This document shows positions 36,449 to 44,722 of a stretch of DNA of 50,482 bases, piece after piece. Position numbers and translations under genes: made by a program. The notes below the pieces were generated by a model, which worked only from the letters and a program-made list of their open reading frames with translations, did not search any database and had not been told where the DNA came from. Numbering within the stretch: the first letter of the stretch is position 1; the number at the start of each line of letters is the position of its first letter. Location: NCBI RefSeq assembly GCF_001673635.1, contig NZ_LZMH01000038.1, positions 1-50,482 on the forward strand. The letters are read 5' to 3'. This DNA is from Mycobacterium asiaticum (lineage in GTDB: Bacteria; Actinomycetota; Actinomycetes; Mycobacteriales; Mycobacteriaceae).

Positions 36449-36594
36449 AGCGAAGGGGAGTAGCCCCCAATCGTCGTGTCGACATACTGGCGCAAGCCCG
36501 GCCGGCGAACCGATCCTCTGGGACGGTGGGTGAGACCTTCGACCGGTGTCGACGGCTTTACGGCCGCCGACGACGCGTCGAAAGGTCGTCTCAC
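36449..36594 (+). ncRNA. yybP-ykoY manganese riboswitch
   Basis: The two conserved internal loops of the family are present: GGGGAGTAG (36455-36463), the spacer with GCAAGCCCGGCC (36492-36503) and GGGTGAGACC (36528-36537). This is followed by a possible expression platform: GTGAGACCTTCGAC (36530-36543) is complementary to GTCGAAAGGTCGTCTCAC (36577-36594), with small bulges, and that second arm holds AAAGG, the likely ribosome binding site, and abuts the ATG. With manganese bound, the GTGAGACC side stays in the aptamer and the binding site is free; without it, the site is paired. This predicts a translational ON switch. Confidence 0.88.
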
Positions 36595-37284
36595 ATGCTC
36601 GCCGCTACTTTGCTCAGCCTCGGCGTAGTGTTCCTGGCCGAACTTGGCGACCGCTCGCAGCTGCTGACCATGACCTACGCCTTGCGCTATCGCTGGTGGG
36701 TGGTGCTGAGCGGGGTCGCGATCGCCTCCGCCACGGTGCACGGCGTCTCGGTGGCAATCGGGCACTTCCTCGGAGCGACGCTGCCGTCGCGGCCGATGGC
36801 GTTCGCATCGGCGATCGCCTTCCTGATCTTCGCCGCCTGGGCCTGGCGAGAAGGCGCCGAAAGCGGTGGCGAGGATGTGTCTGCGCCGCGCCAACCCCGT
36901 TTCGCTCTGCTCACCATCGTGTCCTCATTCGTACTGGCGGAAATGAGCGACAAGACCACCCTTGCCACGCTCACGCTCGCCAGCGAGCACGATTGGGTCG
37001 GCGTGTGGATCGGCACCACGCTCGGCATGATCCTGGCCGACGGCCTGGCCATCGGTGCCGGACTGTTGCTGCATCGGCGACTACCGGAGCAGCTCCTGCA
37101 CTTCATAGCCAGCCTGCTGTTCCTGATGTTCGGATTATGGATGCTGTTCGACGCGGCGCTGGGGTGGCGTTGGGTCGCCGTCGGGGCCACCGCGGCGGTC
37201 GGGTTGACCGCTGGGACGGCAGCCGCGGCGCAAACTCTGCAACGACGCCGCAAGGCCGCCGCGAGCGTCCCCCCTGCGTCCTGA
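36595..37284 (+). CDS. UPF0016/GDT1-family cation transporter (Rv3848-like)
   Basis: 229 residues with six hydrophobic helices in two repeats. The hallmark motifs are ELGDRSQLLTM (about residues 14-24) and EMSDKTTLATL (about 117-127), the paired E-x-G-D-(K/R)-(T/S) sequences of the UPF0016 family (yeast Gdt1, human TMEM165, Vibrio MneA), which move manganese and calcium out of the cytosol. A manganese riboswitch directly upstream argues for manganese export. The ATG is chosen because it follows the riboswitch platform. Confidence 0.9.
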   Translation: MLAATLLSLGVVFLAELGDRSQLLTMTYALRYRWWVVLSGVAIASATVHGVSVAIGHFLGATLPSRPMAFASAIAFLIFAAWAWREGAESGGEDVSAPRQPRFALLTIVSSFVLAEMSDKTTLATLTLASEHDWVGVWIGTTLGMILADGLAIGAGLLLHRRLPEQLLHFIASLLFLMFGLWMLFDAALGWRWVAVGATAAVGLTAGTAAAAQTLQRRRKAAASVPPAS

Positions 37285-37769
37285 CGGACGCCTCCTCCGC
37301 GTCCGGCCGGAGGCTGACCCCGCGCCGCATTTGCAGAAGCGCCGGTAACTTGCTGGCGGGCCGCTCCGCCGGTTCCGCGACCACAGCGCAGGTCTGATGA
37401 TGCGCGTTCGTGGTACCGAGTAGCAAAGTGCGCGTTTGCGGCTTTCCAGCTCGTCGCTGGTTGCCCAGAACCCGGCGCAGCTGGCGCGTTCGGTCCGGAG
37501 CGCCGTCACGACAGGCGTTCGGGCGCGCCGCAATCTCGTGCATCTCCAGCGCGTTTTCTGCGGATAACCTGTGAGATTTGGACTTTTTCTGGACACCCGG
37601 CCGTTTCATTTGGATGCTCATCGGGGGTGTCTCGCCGAGGCACCTTGCACGGCCGTACCGAAACCGATCAGGTTTGCACCTGGTTGTTGGACACAAGTAT
37701 CGCTACCATGGTCAGCAAATAACCTAGTGATTACCGTTTACCCTTAGAGCTCCGTTGGAGGTCATATCG
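37285..37769. other. 485-bp espR upstream region
   Basis: No gene is credible here; the open frame on the minus strand is a composition effect. A GGACGC...GCGTCC hairpin with a 7-base loop stands at 37286-37304, next to the transporter stop, as a possible weak terminator. TTTGCGG and TTTGCAC, resembling the EspR-binding motif TTTGC(T/C)(G/A), appear near 37436 and 37673. A long 5' region with EspR's own binding sites is also found in M. tuberculosis. Confidence 0.55.
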
Positions 37770-38168
37770 ATGAGCACGACGTTCGCCGCCCGCCTGAACC
37801 GCCTGTTCGATACGGTTTATCCCCCGGGGCGGGGTCCGCACACCTCGGCGGAGGTGATCGCGGCACTCAAGGCGGAGGGCATCACGATGTCGGCTCCCTA
37901 CCTCTCGCAGCTACGTTCCGGCAACCGCACGAATCCGTCCTCGGCGACCATGGCCGCCCTGGCCAACTTCTTCCGGATCAAGCCGGCCTTCTTCACCGAC
38001 GACGAGTACTACGAGAAGCTCGACAAGGAGTTGCAGTACCTCTCGTCGGTCCGGGAGAACGGCGTCCGCCGCATTGCGGCGCGGGCCCAAGGTTTGACGC
38101 CCGAGGCCCAGCAGAAGGTGCTGGACCGGATCGACGAACTGCGCCGCACTGAGGGCCTGGACGACTAG
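37770..38168 (+). CDS. espR: Nucleoid-associated regulator EspR
   Basis: 132 residues, same length as M. tuberculosis EspR. The N-terminal helix-turn-helix (FAARLNRLFDTVYPPGRGPHTSAEVIAALKAEGITMSAPYLSQLRSGNRTNPS in outline) is nearly identical; the C-terminal dimer domain is also kept (EYYEKLDKELQ, QQKVLDRIDELRR). It controls espACD and many wall genes and bends DNA. The ATG at 37770 follows GGAGG; an upstream in-frame ATG at 37755 would add five residues and lacks such a site. Confidence 0.96.
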   Translation: MSTTFAARLNRLFDTVYPPGRGPHTSAEVIAALKAEGITMSAPYLSQLRSGNRTNPSSATMAALANFFRIKPAFFTDDEYYEKLDKELQYLSSVRENGVRRIAARAQGLTPEAQQKVLDRIDELRRTEGLDD

Positions 38169-38296
38169 AACGGCTGACGGCCCACCCCGGCTCCTCTGAC
38201 CTGGCGGGCCGCGCACGTTGCGCGCGGATTAGGGTTGGCGCAGCGCTTGCGCACCTGCACCGCGCTAGTTCACGAGATACCGGGAGGCGGCCGGGG

Positions 38297-38953
38297 ATGG
38301 GCCTGTTCGGCAAGCGAAAGAGCCGCGCGACTCGTCGCGCCGAAGCCCGTGCGATCAAGGCCCGCGCCAAGTTGGAGGCCAGGTTGCTGGCCAAGAACGA
38401 GCGCCGCCGCATCAAGAACGCGGAGAAGGCGGCCGAACGGGCACTCAAGGCGCAGCTCAAGGCGCAGAAGGACAGCGACCGGGCCGCCCTCAAAATCGCC
38501 GAAGCGGAGCTCAAGGCGGTGCGTGAGGGCAAATTGCTGTCCCCCACCCGCATCCGCCGGACGCTGACGGTATCCCGATTGTTGGCCCCGGTGTTGATCC
38601 CGCTGATCTACCGGGCGGCCATCGCCGCGCGCGGTTTGCTCGACCAGCGTCGAGCCGACCAACTCGGCATCCCGCTGGCTCAGATCGGGCAGTTCTCCGG
38701 GCACGGCGCCCGGTTGTCGGCCCGGGTGGCCGGAGCCGAGCAGTCGCTGCAGGCGGTGCAGGAGAAGAAGCCGAAAGACCCCGAGACCAAGCAGTTCGTG
38801 GCCGTCATCAGTGAGAAATTGTCGGACCTGTCCACTGCCATCACGGCCGCGGAGCACATGCCCACCCAGCGGCGCCGGGCAGCCCATGCCGCCATCTCGT
38901 CGCAGTTGGACGGAATCGAGGCCGATCTGTTGGCCCGACTGGGACTCGGCTGA
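38297..38953 (+). CDS. Coiled-coil DUF6474-type protein (Rv3850-like)
   Basis: 218 residues. The N-terminal 80 residues are very basic and coiled coil-like (RAEARAIKARAKLEARLLAKNERRRIKNAEKA in outline), followed by a hydrophobic stretch (SRLLAPVLIPLIYRAAIAARGLL, about 93-115) that could dip into the membrane, and a helical C-terminal domain. Function unknown. Four bases separate its stop and the next ATG, so the two are co-transcribed. Confidence 0.87.
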   Translation: MGLFGKRKSRATRRAEARAIKARAKLEARLLAKNERRRIKNAEKAAERALKAQLKAQKDSDRAALKIAEAELKAVREGKLLSPTRIRRTLTVSRLLAPVLIPLIYRAAIAARGLLDQRRADQLGIPLAQIGQFSGHGARLSARVAGAEQSLQAVQEKKPKDPETKQFVAVISEKLSDLSTAITAAEHMPTQRRRAAHAAISSQLDGIEADLLARLGLG

Positions 38954-38957
38954 GCGC

Positions 38958-39155
38958 ATGCACCGATTCATCACCTGGGTTGGTCTGCTGTCGGCCCTGC
39001 TGACCTCGACGGTCCTCACCGCGGGTCCGGCCTTTGCCCTGCCGAGTGCCACGCCTGCCAACGCGGAGCCCGAGGTACCGGCGTGGGTGTTCGGGGTGGG
39101 GGCCATCGCCGCGGTGGCCGTGGTCGCGTTCTGGTCGGTGCGGCGCAGACCGTAG
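38958..39155 (+). CDS. Small membrane protein with signal peptide (Rv3851-like)
   Basis: 65 residues. A signal peptide or first helix (residues 1-28, ending GPAFALPSA), a short outside loop (NAEPEVPAW) and a second helix (VFGVGAIAAVAVVAFWSV), then RRRP. It starts 4 bases after the coiled-coil gene. Function unknown. Confidence 0.8.
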   Translation: MHRFITWVGLLSALLTSTVLTAGPAFALPSATPANAEPEVPAWVFGVGAIAAVAVVAFWSVRRRP

Positions 39156-39256
39156 GCCCGACGGGCCACAGGGCGGCCCTAGCCCGCCCTGGCATGATGG
39201 ACCCGAGTGTTGAGCGACCCCGTTTAGCGACGACAAAGCTGTAAAGGAGCGGCCGC

Positions 39257-39685
39257 ATGGCAGATCCGCAGGATCAACCCGACGGCGAGCCCCAGGCGGC
39301 CCAGCCGGAGAAGAAGGCCCCCGCCAAAAAGGCCGCCAAGGCGCCCGCCAAGAAGGCAGTGGCGAAGAAAGCCCCGGCCAAGAAGGCCCCCGCGAAAAAG
39401 GCCCCGGCCAAGAAGGCGCCCGGCAAGAAGGTCGCCGCCGCGGCTCCCGCCGAGCCGCCGGTCGAGAAGCTTGCGGACCTGCAACAGCGCGCGGAAACCA
39501 ACGGCCAGCTCGCGGCCGCCAAAGACGCCGCAGCACAGGCCAAGTCGACGGTCGAAAGCGCGAAGAACCCGCTGCCCGTCGCTGCGGCCACACCGACCTC
39601 GGCCCAGTCTCCCGTCCCTTGGATCGTCGCCGTCGCCGTCAGCCTGCTGGCGCTGCTGCTGGTGCGCCAGCTGCGCCGCCACTGA
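39257..39685 (+). CDS. hns: Membrane-anchored histone-like protein Hns (Rv3852-like)
   Basis: 142 residues. The N-terminal half has tandem KKAPAK repeats (KAPAKKAAKAPAKKAVAKKA and so on, about residues 19-58), like the tail of eukaryotic H1, which bind DNA. The C-terminal 20 residues are one membrane helix (PWIVAVAVSLLALLLVRQL). Despite the name it is unrelated to E. coli H-NS; in mycobacteria it is thought to tether or shape the nucleoid. GGAGCGGCCGC precedes the ATG. Confidence 0.93.
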   Translation: MADPQDQPDGEPQAAQPEKKAPAKKAAKAPAKKAVAKKAPAKKAPAKKAPAKKAPGKKVAAAAPAEPPVEKLADLQQRAETNGQLAAAKDAAAQAKSTVESAKNPLPVAAATPTSAQSPVPWIVAVAVSLLALLLVRQLRRH

Positions 39686-39691
39686 GTGCCG

Positions 39692-40177
39692 ATGACCGTG
39701 TCATTTCGGCCGACGGCCGACCTAGTCGACGACATGGGGCCCGACGTCCGCAGTTGCGACCTGCAGTTCCGGCAGTTCGGCGGTCGAACGACGTTCGCCG
39801 GACACATCACCACCGTTCGCTGCTTTCAGGACAACGCGCTGCTCAAATCGGTGCTGTCGGAGCCCGGCGATGGCGGGGTGCTGGTGATCGATGGCGACGG
39901 CTCGCTGCACACCGCCTTGGTCGGTGATCTGATCGCCGAGTTGGCCCGGTCCAACGGCTGGGCGGGCCTGATTGTGAACGGCGCGGTGCGTGACGCCACC
40001 GCGCTACGGGGCATCGACATCGGTATCAAGGCGTTGGGTACCAATCCACGCAAGAGCACGAAGACCGGCGCCGGCGAGCGCAACGCCGAAATCACCCTGG
40101 GTGGTGTGGTGTTCGTGCCTGGAGAGGTGGCCTACAGCGACGACGACGGCATTGTCGTCGTCGCCGCAGGAGCTTAA
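39692..40177 (+). CDS. rraA: RraA-family protein (formerly menG)
   Basis: 161 residues. RraA fold with [22 protein letters not shown] and [25 protein letters not shown], including the family's G-x-R-D. E. coli RraA inhibits RNase E; many members are 4-hydroxy-4-methyl-2-oxoglutarate aldolases. The older name menG (menaquinone methyltransferase) is not supported by sequence. The ATG at 39692 aligns with the M. tuberculosis start; a GTG touching the hns stop (39686) is possible. Confidence 0.92.
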   Translation: MTVSFRPTADLVDDMGPDVRSCDLQFRQFGGRTTFAGHITTVRCFQDNALLKSVLSEPGDGGVLVIDGDGSLHTALVGDLIAELARSNGWAGLIVNGAVRDATALRGIDIGIKALGTNPRKSTKTGAGERNAEITLGGVVFVPGEVAYSDDDGIVVVAAGA

Positions 40178-40184
40178 GCCGCCG

Positions 40185-41654
40185 CTAAACAGACACGGCG
40201 ACAGGCTTTTTGGCGAACCGCAATCCCTCGTCGTCGATCTTGCCCCGCCGGATCAGGTGGATGTCGCGCAGGTAGTTCTGGTTCAGCCGCCACGGCTTGC
40301 GCGAGCCCTGCTTGGGTAGCTCGTCCAGCGATCGCAGCACGTATCCGGGCGTGAACTCCATGAACGGCCGTTCGTCGACATCCGACGGCGGCTGTTCGAC
40401 GACCACGGTGTCGAAGCCCTTGGCGTCCATATGGTTTAGCATCCGGCAGACGAATTCGGAGACCAGGTCGGCCTTCAACGTCCACGACGCATTGGTGTAG
40501 CCGACGGTGTAAGCCATGTTCGGGACGCCGGAGAGCATCATGCCCTTGTAGGCCATCGTCTTGGTCAGGTCCACCGGTTCGCCGTCGATGCTGGCGGTCG
40601 CCCCACCGAACAACTGAAGGTTCAAACCTGTTGCCGTGATGATGATGTCGGCCTGCAGTTCCTGTCCGGAGTTGAGCAGGATGCCGGTCGGGGTGAACCG
40701 CTCGATGGTGTCGGTGACCACCTCGGCCTTTCCGTGCCTGATCGCGCGGAACAGATCACCGTTGGGCACCAGGCACAGCCGTTGTTCCCACGGGTTGTAA
40801 TGCGGACCGAAATGCTTACGCACGTCGTAGTTCTCGGGGAGTTGGGCCTTGACCATGCCCATGAACATCTTGCGCATGCGGCGCGGCCATTTCTGGCAGG
40901 CCCCGTACACCGCCTGCTGGCGCAGCACGTTCTTCCACCGGATGGCCATATAGGCGGCCCGCTCCGGGAGGTAGCGATTGAGCTTCTCGGCGATGCCGTC
41001 CTCTTCGGGCTGGGACACGATGTAAGTGGGCGAACGCTGCAGCATCGTCACATGCTTGGTACCCGAATTGGCAAGCGCCGGAACGAGAGTGACGGAGGTC
41101 GCGCCACTGCCGATGACGACGATCTTCTTGTCCTGGTAATCCAGGTCCTCAGGCCAGTGCTGCGGATGAATGATCGGCCCGGTGAAGTCCTGCTCACCGG
41201 GGAACTCGGGCGCATAACCCTGCTCGTAGTTGTAGTAGCCGCTGCACAGGAACAGAAAATTGCACGTGATGCTGCTCGTGGTGCCATCGCTTTCGATCTG
41301 CACGGTCCAGCGGTTGTCCGCCGTCGACCAGTCGGCGCTGATGACCTTCTGATTCAACCGGATGTGCTTGTCGATCCCGTACATGGCCGCGGTCTCGGTG
41401 ACGTAGTCGAGGATCGGTTTGCCGTCGGCGATGGCCTGGCGCTCGGTCCAGGGACGGAACCGGAAACCCAGCGTGTACATATCCGAGTCGGAGCGGATGC
41501 CCGGGTACCGGAACAGATCCCAGGTGCCGCCCATGGCTGCCCGCTTCTCCAGGATCGCGTAACTCTTGCTTGGGCAGCGGTCTTGCAGATGCCAGGCGGC
41601 GCTCACGCCAGAGATGCCGGCGCCGACGATGACGACGTCAAGGTGCTCAGTCAT
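40185..41654 (-). CDS. ethA: Baeyer-Villiger monooxygenase EthA
   Basis: 489 residues. FAD motif VIVGAGISGVSAAWHL at the N-terminus, the Baeyer-Villiger fingerprint FTGPIIHPQHW near residue 155, and the NADPH motif VVIGSGATSVTL. In M. tuberculosis it activates the prodrug ethionamide; its natural job may involve mycolate-related ketones. The ATG at 41654 gives the known N-terminus MTEHLDVVIVGAG. It is divergent from its repressor gene ethR. Confidence 0.96.
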   Translation of the reverse strand: MTEHLDVVIVGAGISGVSAAWHLQDRCPSKSYAILEKRAAMGGTWDLFRYPGIRSDSDMYTLGFRFRPWTERQAIADGKPILDYVTETAAMYGIDKHIRLNQKVISADWSTADNRWTVQIESDGTTSSITCNFLFLCSGYYNYEQGYAPEFPGEQDFTGPIIHPQHWPEDLDYQDKKIVVIGSGATSVTLVPALANSGTKHVTMLQRSPTYIVSQPEEDGIAEKLNRYLPERAAYMAIRWKNVLRQQAVYGACQKWPRRMRKMFMGMVKAQLPENYDVRKHFGPHYNPWEQRLCLVPNGDLFRAIRHGKAEVVTDTIERFTPTGILLNSGQELQADIIITATGLNLQLFGGATASIDGEPVDLTKTMAYKGMMLSGVPNMAYTVGYTNASWTLKADLVSEFVCRMLNHMDAKGFDTVVVEQPPSDVDERPFMEFTPGYVLRSLDELPKQGSRKPWRLNQNYLRDIHLIRRGKIDDEGLRFAKKPVAVSV

Positions 41655-41696
41655 GGAACCCACGGTATCAACAGGGTGTTGAGAGCGCCAACGATG

Positions 41697-41824
41697 TGTC
41701 GACGAGTTTGCCGCGAGCCTTTTCGCGCGATAACGACGTGGTGTTTCGAATTCGCTGTAGACCCTTCTCGGGTTCGAGGGGCTGCGCTGATCCTCCCGCC
41801 GGTCCGCTGTCGACAAGCTGTCGA
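41697..41824. promoter_or_regulatory. EthR operator region between ethA and ethR
   Basis: The 183-base gap contains TGTCGA at 41697-41702, TGTCGACA at 41808-41815 and TGTCGA at 41819-41824. The M. tuberculosis EthR operator is a 55-bp element carrying several TGTCGA-like half sites that bind multiple EthR dimers. The pair near ethR, 11 bases apart, is the most likely main site here. Confidence 0.6.
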
Positions 41825-41837
41825 GAAAGTCAACACG

Positions 41838-42497
41838 ATGTACGCTGCCGGGGTGGCCACCCCTGCGAGCAAAGTCCCGCTCCCCCGCGGCCGGCGCAGC
41901 GCGCGGCCGTCGGGCGATGAACGGGAGCTGGCCATCCTCGCCACCGCCGAGCGCCTTCTCGAGAATCGATCGCTGACCGACATCTCAGTCGACGATCTCG
42001 CCAAGGGCGCCGGCATTTCCCGGCCCACCTTCTACTTCTACTTCCCCTCCAAGGAAGCCGTCCTTCTCACACTGCTGGACCGGGTGGTGAACACGGCCGA
42101 TGCTGCGCTCGAGGCTCTCGGCAAGCAGTTGGCGGAGAACGGCGACAATCGCTGGCGGCTGGCCATCAACGTGTTCTTCGAGACATTCGGGGCCCACAAG
42201 GCGATCACCCGGGCGTCCATGGCCGCCCGGGACACCAGCCCGGAGATACGCCAACTCTGGTCGACGTTCATGCACAAGTGGATCGCATTCTCGGCGGCAG
42301 GTATCGAGGCGGAACGCGAGCGTGGCGCCGCCCCGCACACCCTGCCCAGCCATGAACTGGCCGCGGCGCTCAACCTGATGAACGAGCGGACGCTGTTCGC
42401 CTCCTTCGTCGCTGAACAGCCGTCCGTACCGGAAGCGCGGGTGATGGACACCCTGGTGCACGTCTGGGTGAGCAGCATCTACAGCGACAGGCGCTGA
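41838..42497 (+). CDS. ethR: TetR-family repressor EthR
   Basis: 219 residues. The HTH region LTDISVDDLAKGAGISRPTFYFYFPSKEAVLLTLLDRVVN is nearly the same as M. tuberculosis EthR, and the C-terminal ligand-binding domain ends ERTLFASFVAEQPSVPEARVMDTLVHVWVSSIYSDRR. It represses ethA. Two starts are possible: ATG at 41838, or GTG at 41853, which fits the M. tuberculosis length better and would have TACGCT as a -10 for a leaderless mRNA. The stop lies 29 bases before dinB. Confidence 0.94.
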   Translation: MYAAGVATPASKVPLPRGRRSARPSGDERELAILATAERLLENRSLTDISVDDLAKGAGISRPTFYFYFPSKEAVLLTLLDRVVNTADAALEALGKQLAENGDNRWRLAINVFFETFGAHKAITRASMAARDTSPEIRQLWSTFMHKWIAFSAAGIEAERERGAAPHTLPSHELAAALNLMNERTLFASFVAEQPSVPEARVMDTLVHVWVSSIYSDRR

Positions 42498-42514
42498 TTG
42501 TCGGACCGGCGTGC

Positions 42515-42526
42515 GAACATACGTTC
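42515..42526 (+). promoter_or_regulatory. SOS (LexA) box directly before dinB
   Basis: CGAACATACGTTCG contains a perfect GAAC-N4-GTTC core (42515-42526) and ends right at the GTG of dinB. It also overlaps a possible -10 element (TACGTT). LexA control of this dinB is expected, and the tight spacing suggests a leaderless or very short-leader transcript. Confidence 0.82.
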
Positions 42527-43720
42527 GTGCGGTGTGAGGCGTCCATCCTGCACGCGGATCTGGATTCGTTCTACGCGTCGGTCGAGCAGCGGGACGATCC
42601 GGGATTGCGTGGCCGGCCGGTGATCGTCGGCGGCGGTGTGGTGCTGGCCGCCAGCTACGAAGCGAAGGCATACGGGGTGCGCACCGCGATGGGCGGTGCG
42701 CAGGCCCGCCGGTTGTGCCCGCATGCCGTCGTGGTGCCGCCGCGCATGAGTGCCTACTCGAAGGCCAGCGATGCGGTGTTCGAGGTGTTTCGGGATTGCA
42801 CTCCGCTGGTCGAACCGCTGTCGGTGGACGAGGCGTTTCTAGATGTCGGCGGCCTGCGACGGGCCTGCGGAACGCCGATCGACATCGCGGAGCGGTTGCG
42901 CGTCGACGTGCGGGAGCGGGTCGGACTGCCCATCACCGTCGGGATCGCCAGGACCAAGTTCCTCGCCAAGGTCGCCAGCCAGGAAGCCAAGCCCGACGGC
43001 TTGTTGCTGGTGCCACCGGACGGGGAACTGGCCTTCCTGCACCCGTTGCCGGTGCGGCGGTTGTGGGGCGTGGGCGCGGTGACCGCCGAAAAACTGCACA
43101 CCCACGGCATCACGACGGTGGCGCAGGTCGCCGAGCTGAGCGAGAAGATGCTTGCCTCGATGGTGGGCCAGGCGATGGGCCGTCAGCTATACGGGCTGTC
43201 CCACAACATCGACCGCCGCCGGGTCAGCACCGGGGTGCGGCGCCGGTCGGTGGGCGCGCAGCGGGCGCTGGGCCGCAGGGGCAGCACGCTGTCGGCGGCC
43301 GAAGTCGACGCGGTGGTGGTCAACCTGATCGACCGCATCACCGGCCGGATGCGCGCCGCGGGTCGCACCGGACGCACCGTGGTGCTGCGGCTGCGCTTCG
43401 AGGACTTCACCCGGGCCACCCGATCGCAGACCATGCCGTGGGCGACATCGTCGACCCAACCCATCCTCACCACGGCTCGCCGGCTGGTCGCGTCGGCGGC
43501 CTCGCTCATCGCCGAAAAGGGGCTCACCCTGGTGGGTTTCGCGGTGACCGGGATCGACCGCAGCGGCGCTCAGCAGTTGATGCTGCCCTTCGACGGCGAC
43601 TCACCCGCGGTGGACTCCGCCATCGACGCGGTGCACCGCCGTTACGGCAAGTCCGCGCTCACTCGCGCGGTGCTGGTCGGGCGTGATCCGGGATTGGAGA
43701 TGCCGCACCTACCCGACTGA
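42527..43720 (+). CDS. dinB: Y-family DNA polymerase IV
   Basis: 397 residues. DinB palm and finger motifs: ILHADLDSFYASVEQ (metal Asp), VLAASYEAKAYGV, and SVDEAFLDV with the two other catalytic acids. A helix-hairpin-helix region (LWGVGAVTAEKLHTHGI) and the little-finger domain follow. QQLMLPFD near the C-terminus could be a sliding-clamp-binding motif. It copies damaged DNA. The start GTG follows the SOS box. It is not found between ethR and the PHP gene in M. tuberculosis, so it is an insertion or a lost gene there. The last 12 bases overlap the convergent PHP gene. Confidence 0.95.
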   Translation: MRCEASILHADLDSFYASVEQRDDPGLRGRPVIVGGGVVLAASYEAKAYGVRTAMGGAQARRLCPHAVVVPPRMSAYSKASDAVFEVFRDCTPLVEPLSVDEAFLDVGGLRRACGTPIDIAERLRVDVRERVGLPITVGIARTKFLAKVASQEAKPDGLLLVPPDGELAFLHPLPVRRLWGVGAVTAEKLHTHGITTVAQVAELSEKMLASMVGQAMGRQLYGLSHNIDRRRVSTGVRRRSVGAQRALGRRGSTLSAAEVDAVVVNLIDRITGRMRAAGRTGRTVVLRLRFEDFTRATRSQTMPWATSSTQPILTTARRLVASAASLIAEKGLTLVGFAVTGIDRSGAQQLMLPFDGDSPAVDSAIDAVHRRYGKSALTRAVLVGRDPGLEMPHLPD

Positions 43721-44722
43721 CTGGGCCCACTCCAGCAGCCGCTCAGCCGGCCAGGTGTTCACGATCCGATCCGCCGGGATGCCGGCGTCCAGGGCCCGCT
43801 GTGCGCCGTAGCCCAGGAAATCCAGCTGCCCGGGCGCATGCGCGTCGGTGTCGATGCTGAAGACACAGCCGATGTCGCGGGCCAGGTTGAGCAGCCGGGT
43901 CGGCGGGTCCCGCCGCTCGGGACGGGAATTGATCTCGACGGCGGTGCCGTGGTCGCGGCACGCGGTGAACACCGTCTCGGCGTCGAACTTCGACTCCGGC
44001 CGAATCCCGCGGTTACCGGAGACCAACCGGCCGGTGCAGTGACCGAGCACGTCGGCCTGACCACCGGACACGGCGCGGACCATCCGCCGGGTCATCGCCG
44101 CGGCGTCCATCGACAGCTTGGAATGCACGCTGGCCACCACGATGTCGAGGCGCTCGAGCAGTTCCGGCTCCTGATCCAGGCTGCCGTCCTCGAGGATGTC
44201 GACCTCGATCCCGGTGAGGATGCGCAGCGGCGCGAAGTCCTCCCGCAGGCCGTCGATCACGTCGAGCTGCTTGCGCAACCGGTCCGCAGACAGGCCGTTG
44301 GCAATGGTCAGCCGCGGCGAATGATCGGTCAGCGCACAGTATTCGTGACCGAGCGCGGCGGCGGTGGCCATCATCTCCTCGATCGGCGCCGACCCGTCCG
44401 ACCAGTTGGAATGCAGGTGCAGGTCGCCGCGCAGCGCGGCACGTATTTCTCCCCCACCGAGATCTTCAGCGGTGCCGCGTAATTCGACGAGCTGGTCGGG
44501 CTCCTGACCAGCCCAAGCCTGTGCGATCACCTTGGCCGTCTTGGGTCCGATGCCCGGAATCGTCTGCCAGCTGTTTGCCTGGCCGTGCCGCTCCAGCGCG
44601 GCTTCGTCGAGGCGCTCGATGATGTCGGCGGCGTTGCGATACGCCATCACCCGCCGCGGGTCCTGCCGGCTGCGGTCTTTGTAGTAGGCGATCTGACGCA
44701 GGGCGGTGACGGGGTCCATCAC
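43709..44722 (-). CDS. PHP-domain protein with helix-hairpin-helix (Rv3856c-like)
   Basis: 337 residues. An N-terminal PolX-like helix-hairpin-helix domain (AYRNAADIIERLDE, IPGIGPKTAKVIAQAW) precedes a PHP phosphoesterase domain with GDLHLHSNWSDG, TDHSPR, GIEVDIL, SVHSKL and DTDAHAPG, which give the metal ligands. It matches the C-terminal half of bacterial DNA polymerase X without the polymerase, so a DNA repair phosphatase or nuclease role is likely. The GTG at 44722 overlaps the previous stop by 4 bases; the ATG one codon later overlaps by 1. Confidence 0.87.
   Translation of the reverse strand: MMDPVTALRQIAYYKDRSRQDPRRVMAYRNAADIIERLDEAALERHGQANSWQTIPGIGPKTAKVIAQAWAGQEPDQLVELRGTAEDLGGGEIRAALRGDLHLHSNWSDGSAPIEEMMATAAALGHEYCALTDHSPRLTIANGLSADRLRKQLDVIDGLREDFAPLRILTGIEVDILEDGSLDQEPELLERLDIVVASVHSKLSMDAAAMTRRMVRAVSGGQADVLGHCTGRLVSGNRGIRPESKFDAETVFTACRDHGTAVEINSRPERRDPPTRLLNLARDIGCVFSIDTDAHAPGQLDFLGYGAQRALDAGIPADRIVNTWPAERLLEWAQSVG

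Noticed and set aside
37103..37696. Minus-strand gene in the espR upstream region
   Set aside because: Overlaps the transporter gene, basic low-complexity product, no ribosome site.
39310..39440. Repeat array in hns as CRISPR
   Set aside because: The repeats encode KKAPAK units in frame and have no spacers.
40734..41837. Long N-terminal extension of EthR across ethA
   Set aside because: The extension lies opposite ethA and contains the operator; EthR homologues begin near 41838-41853.
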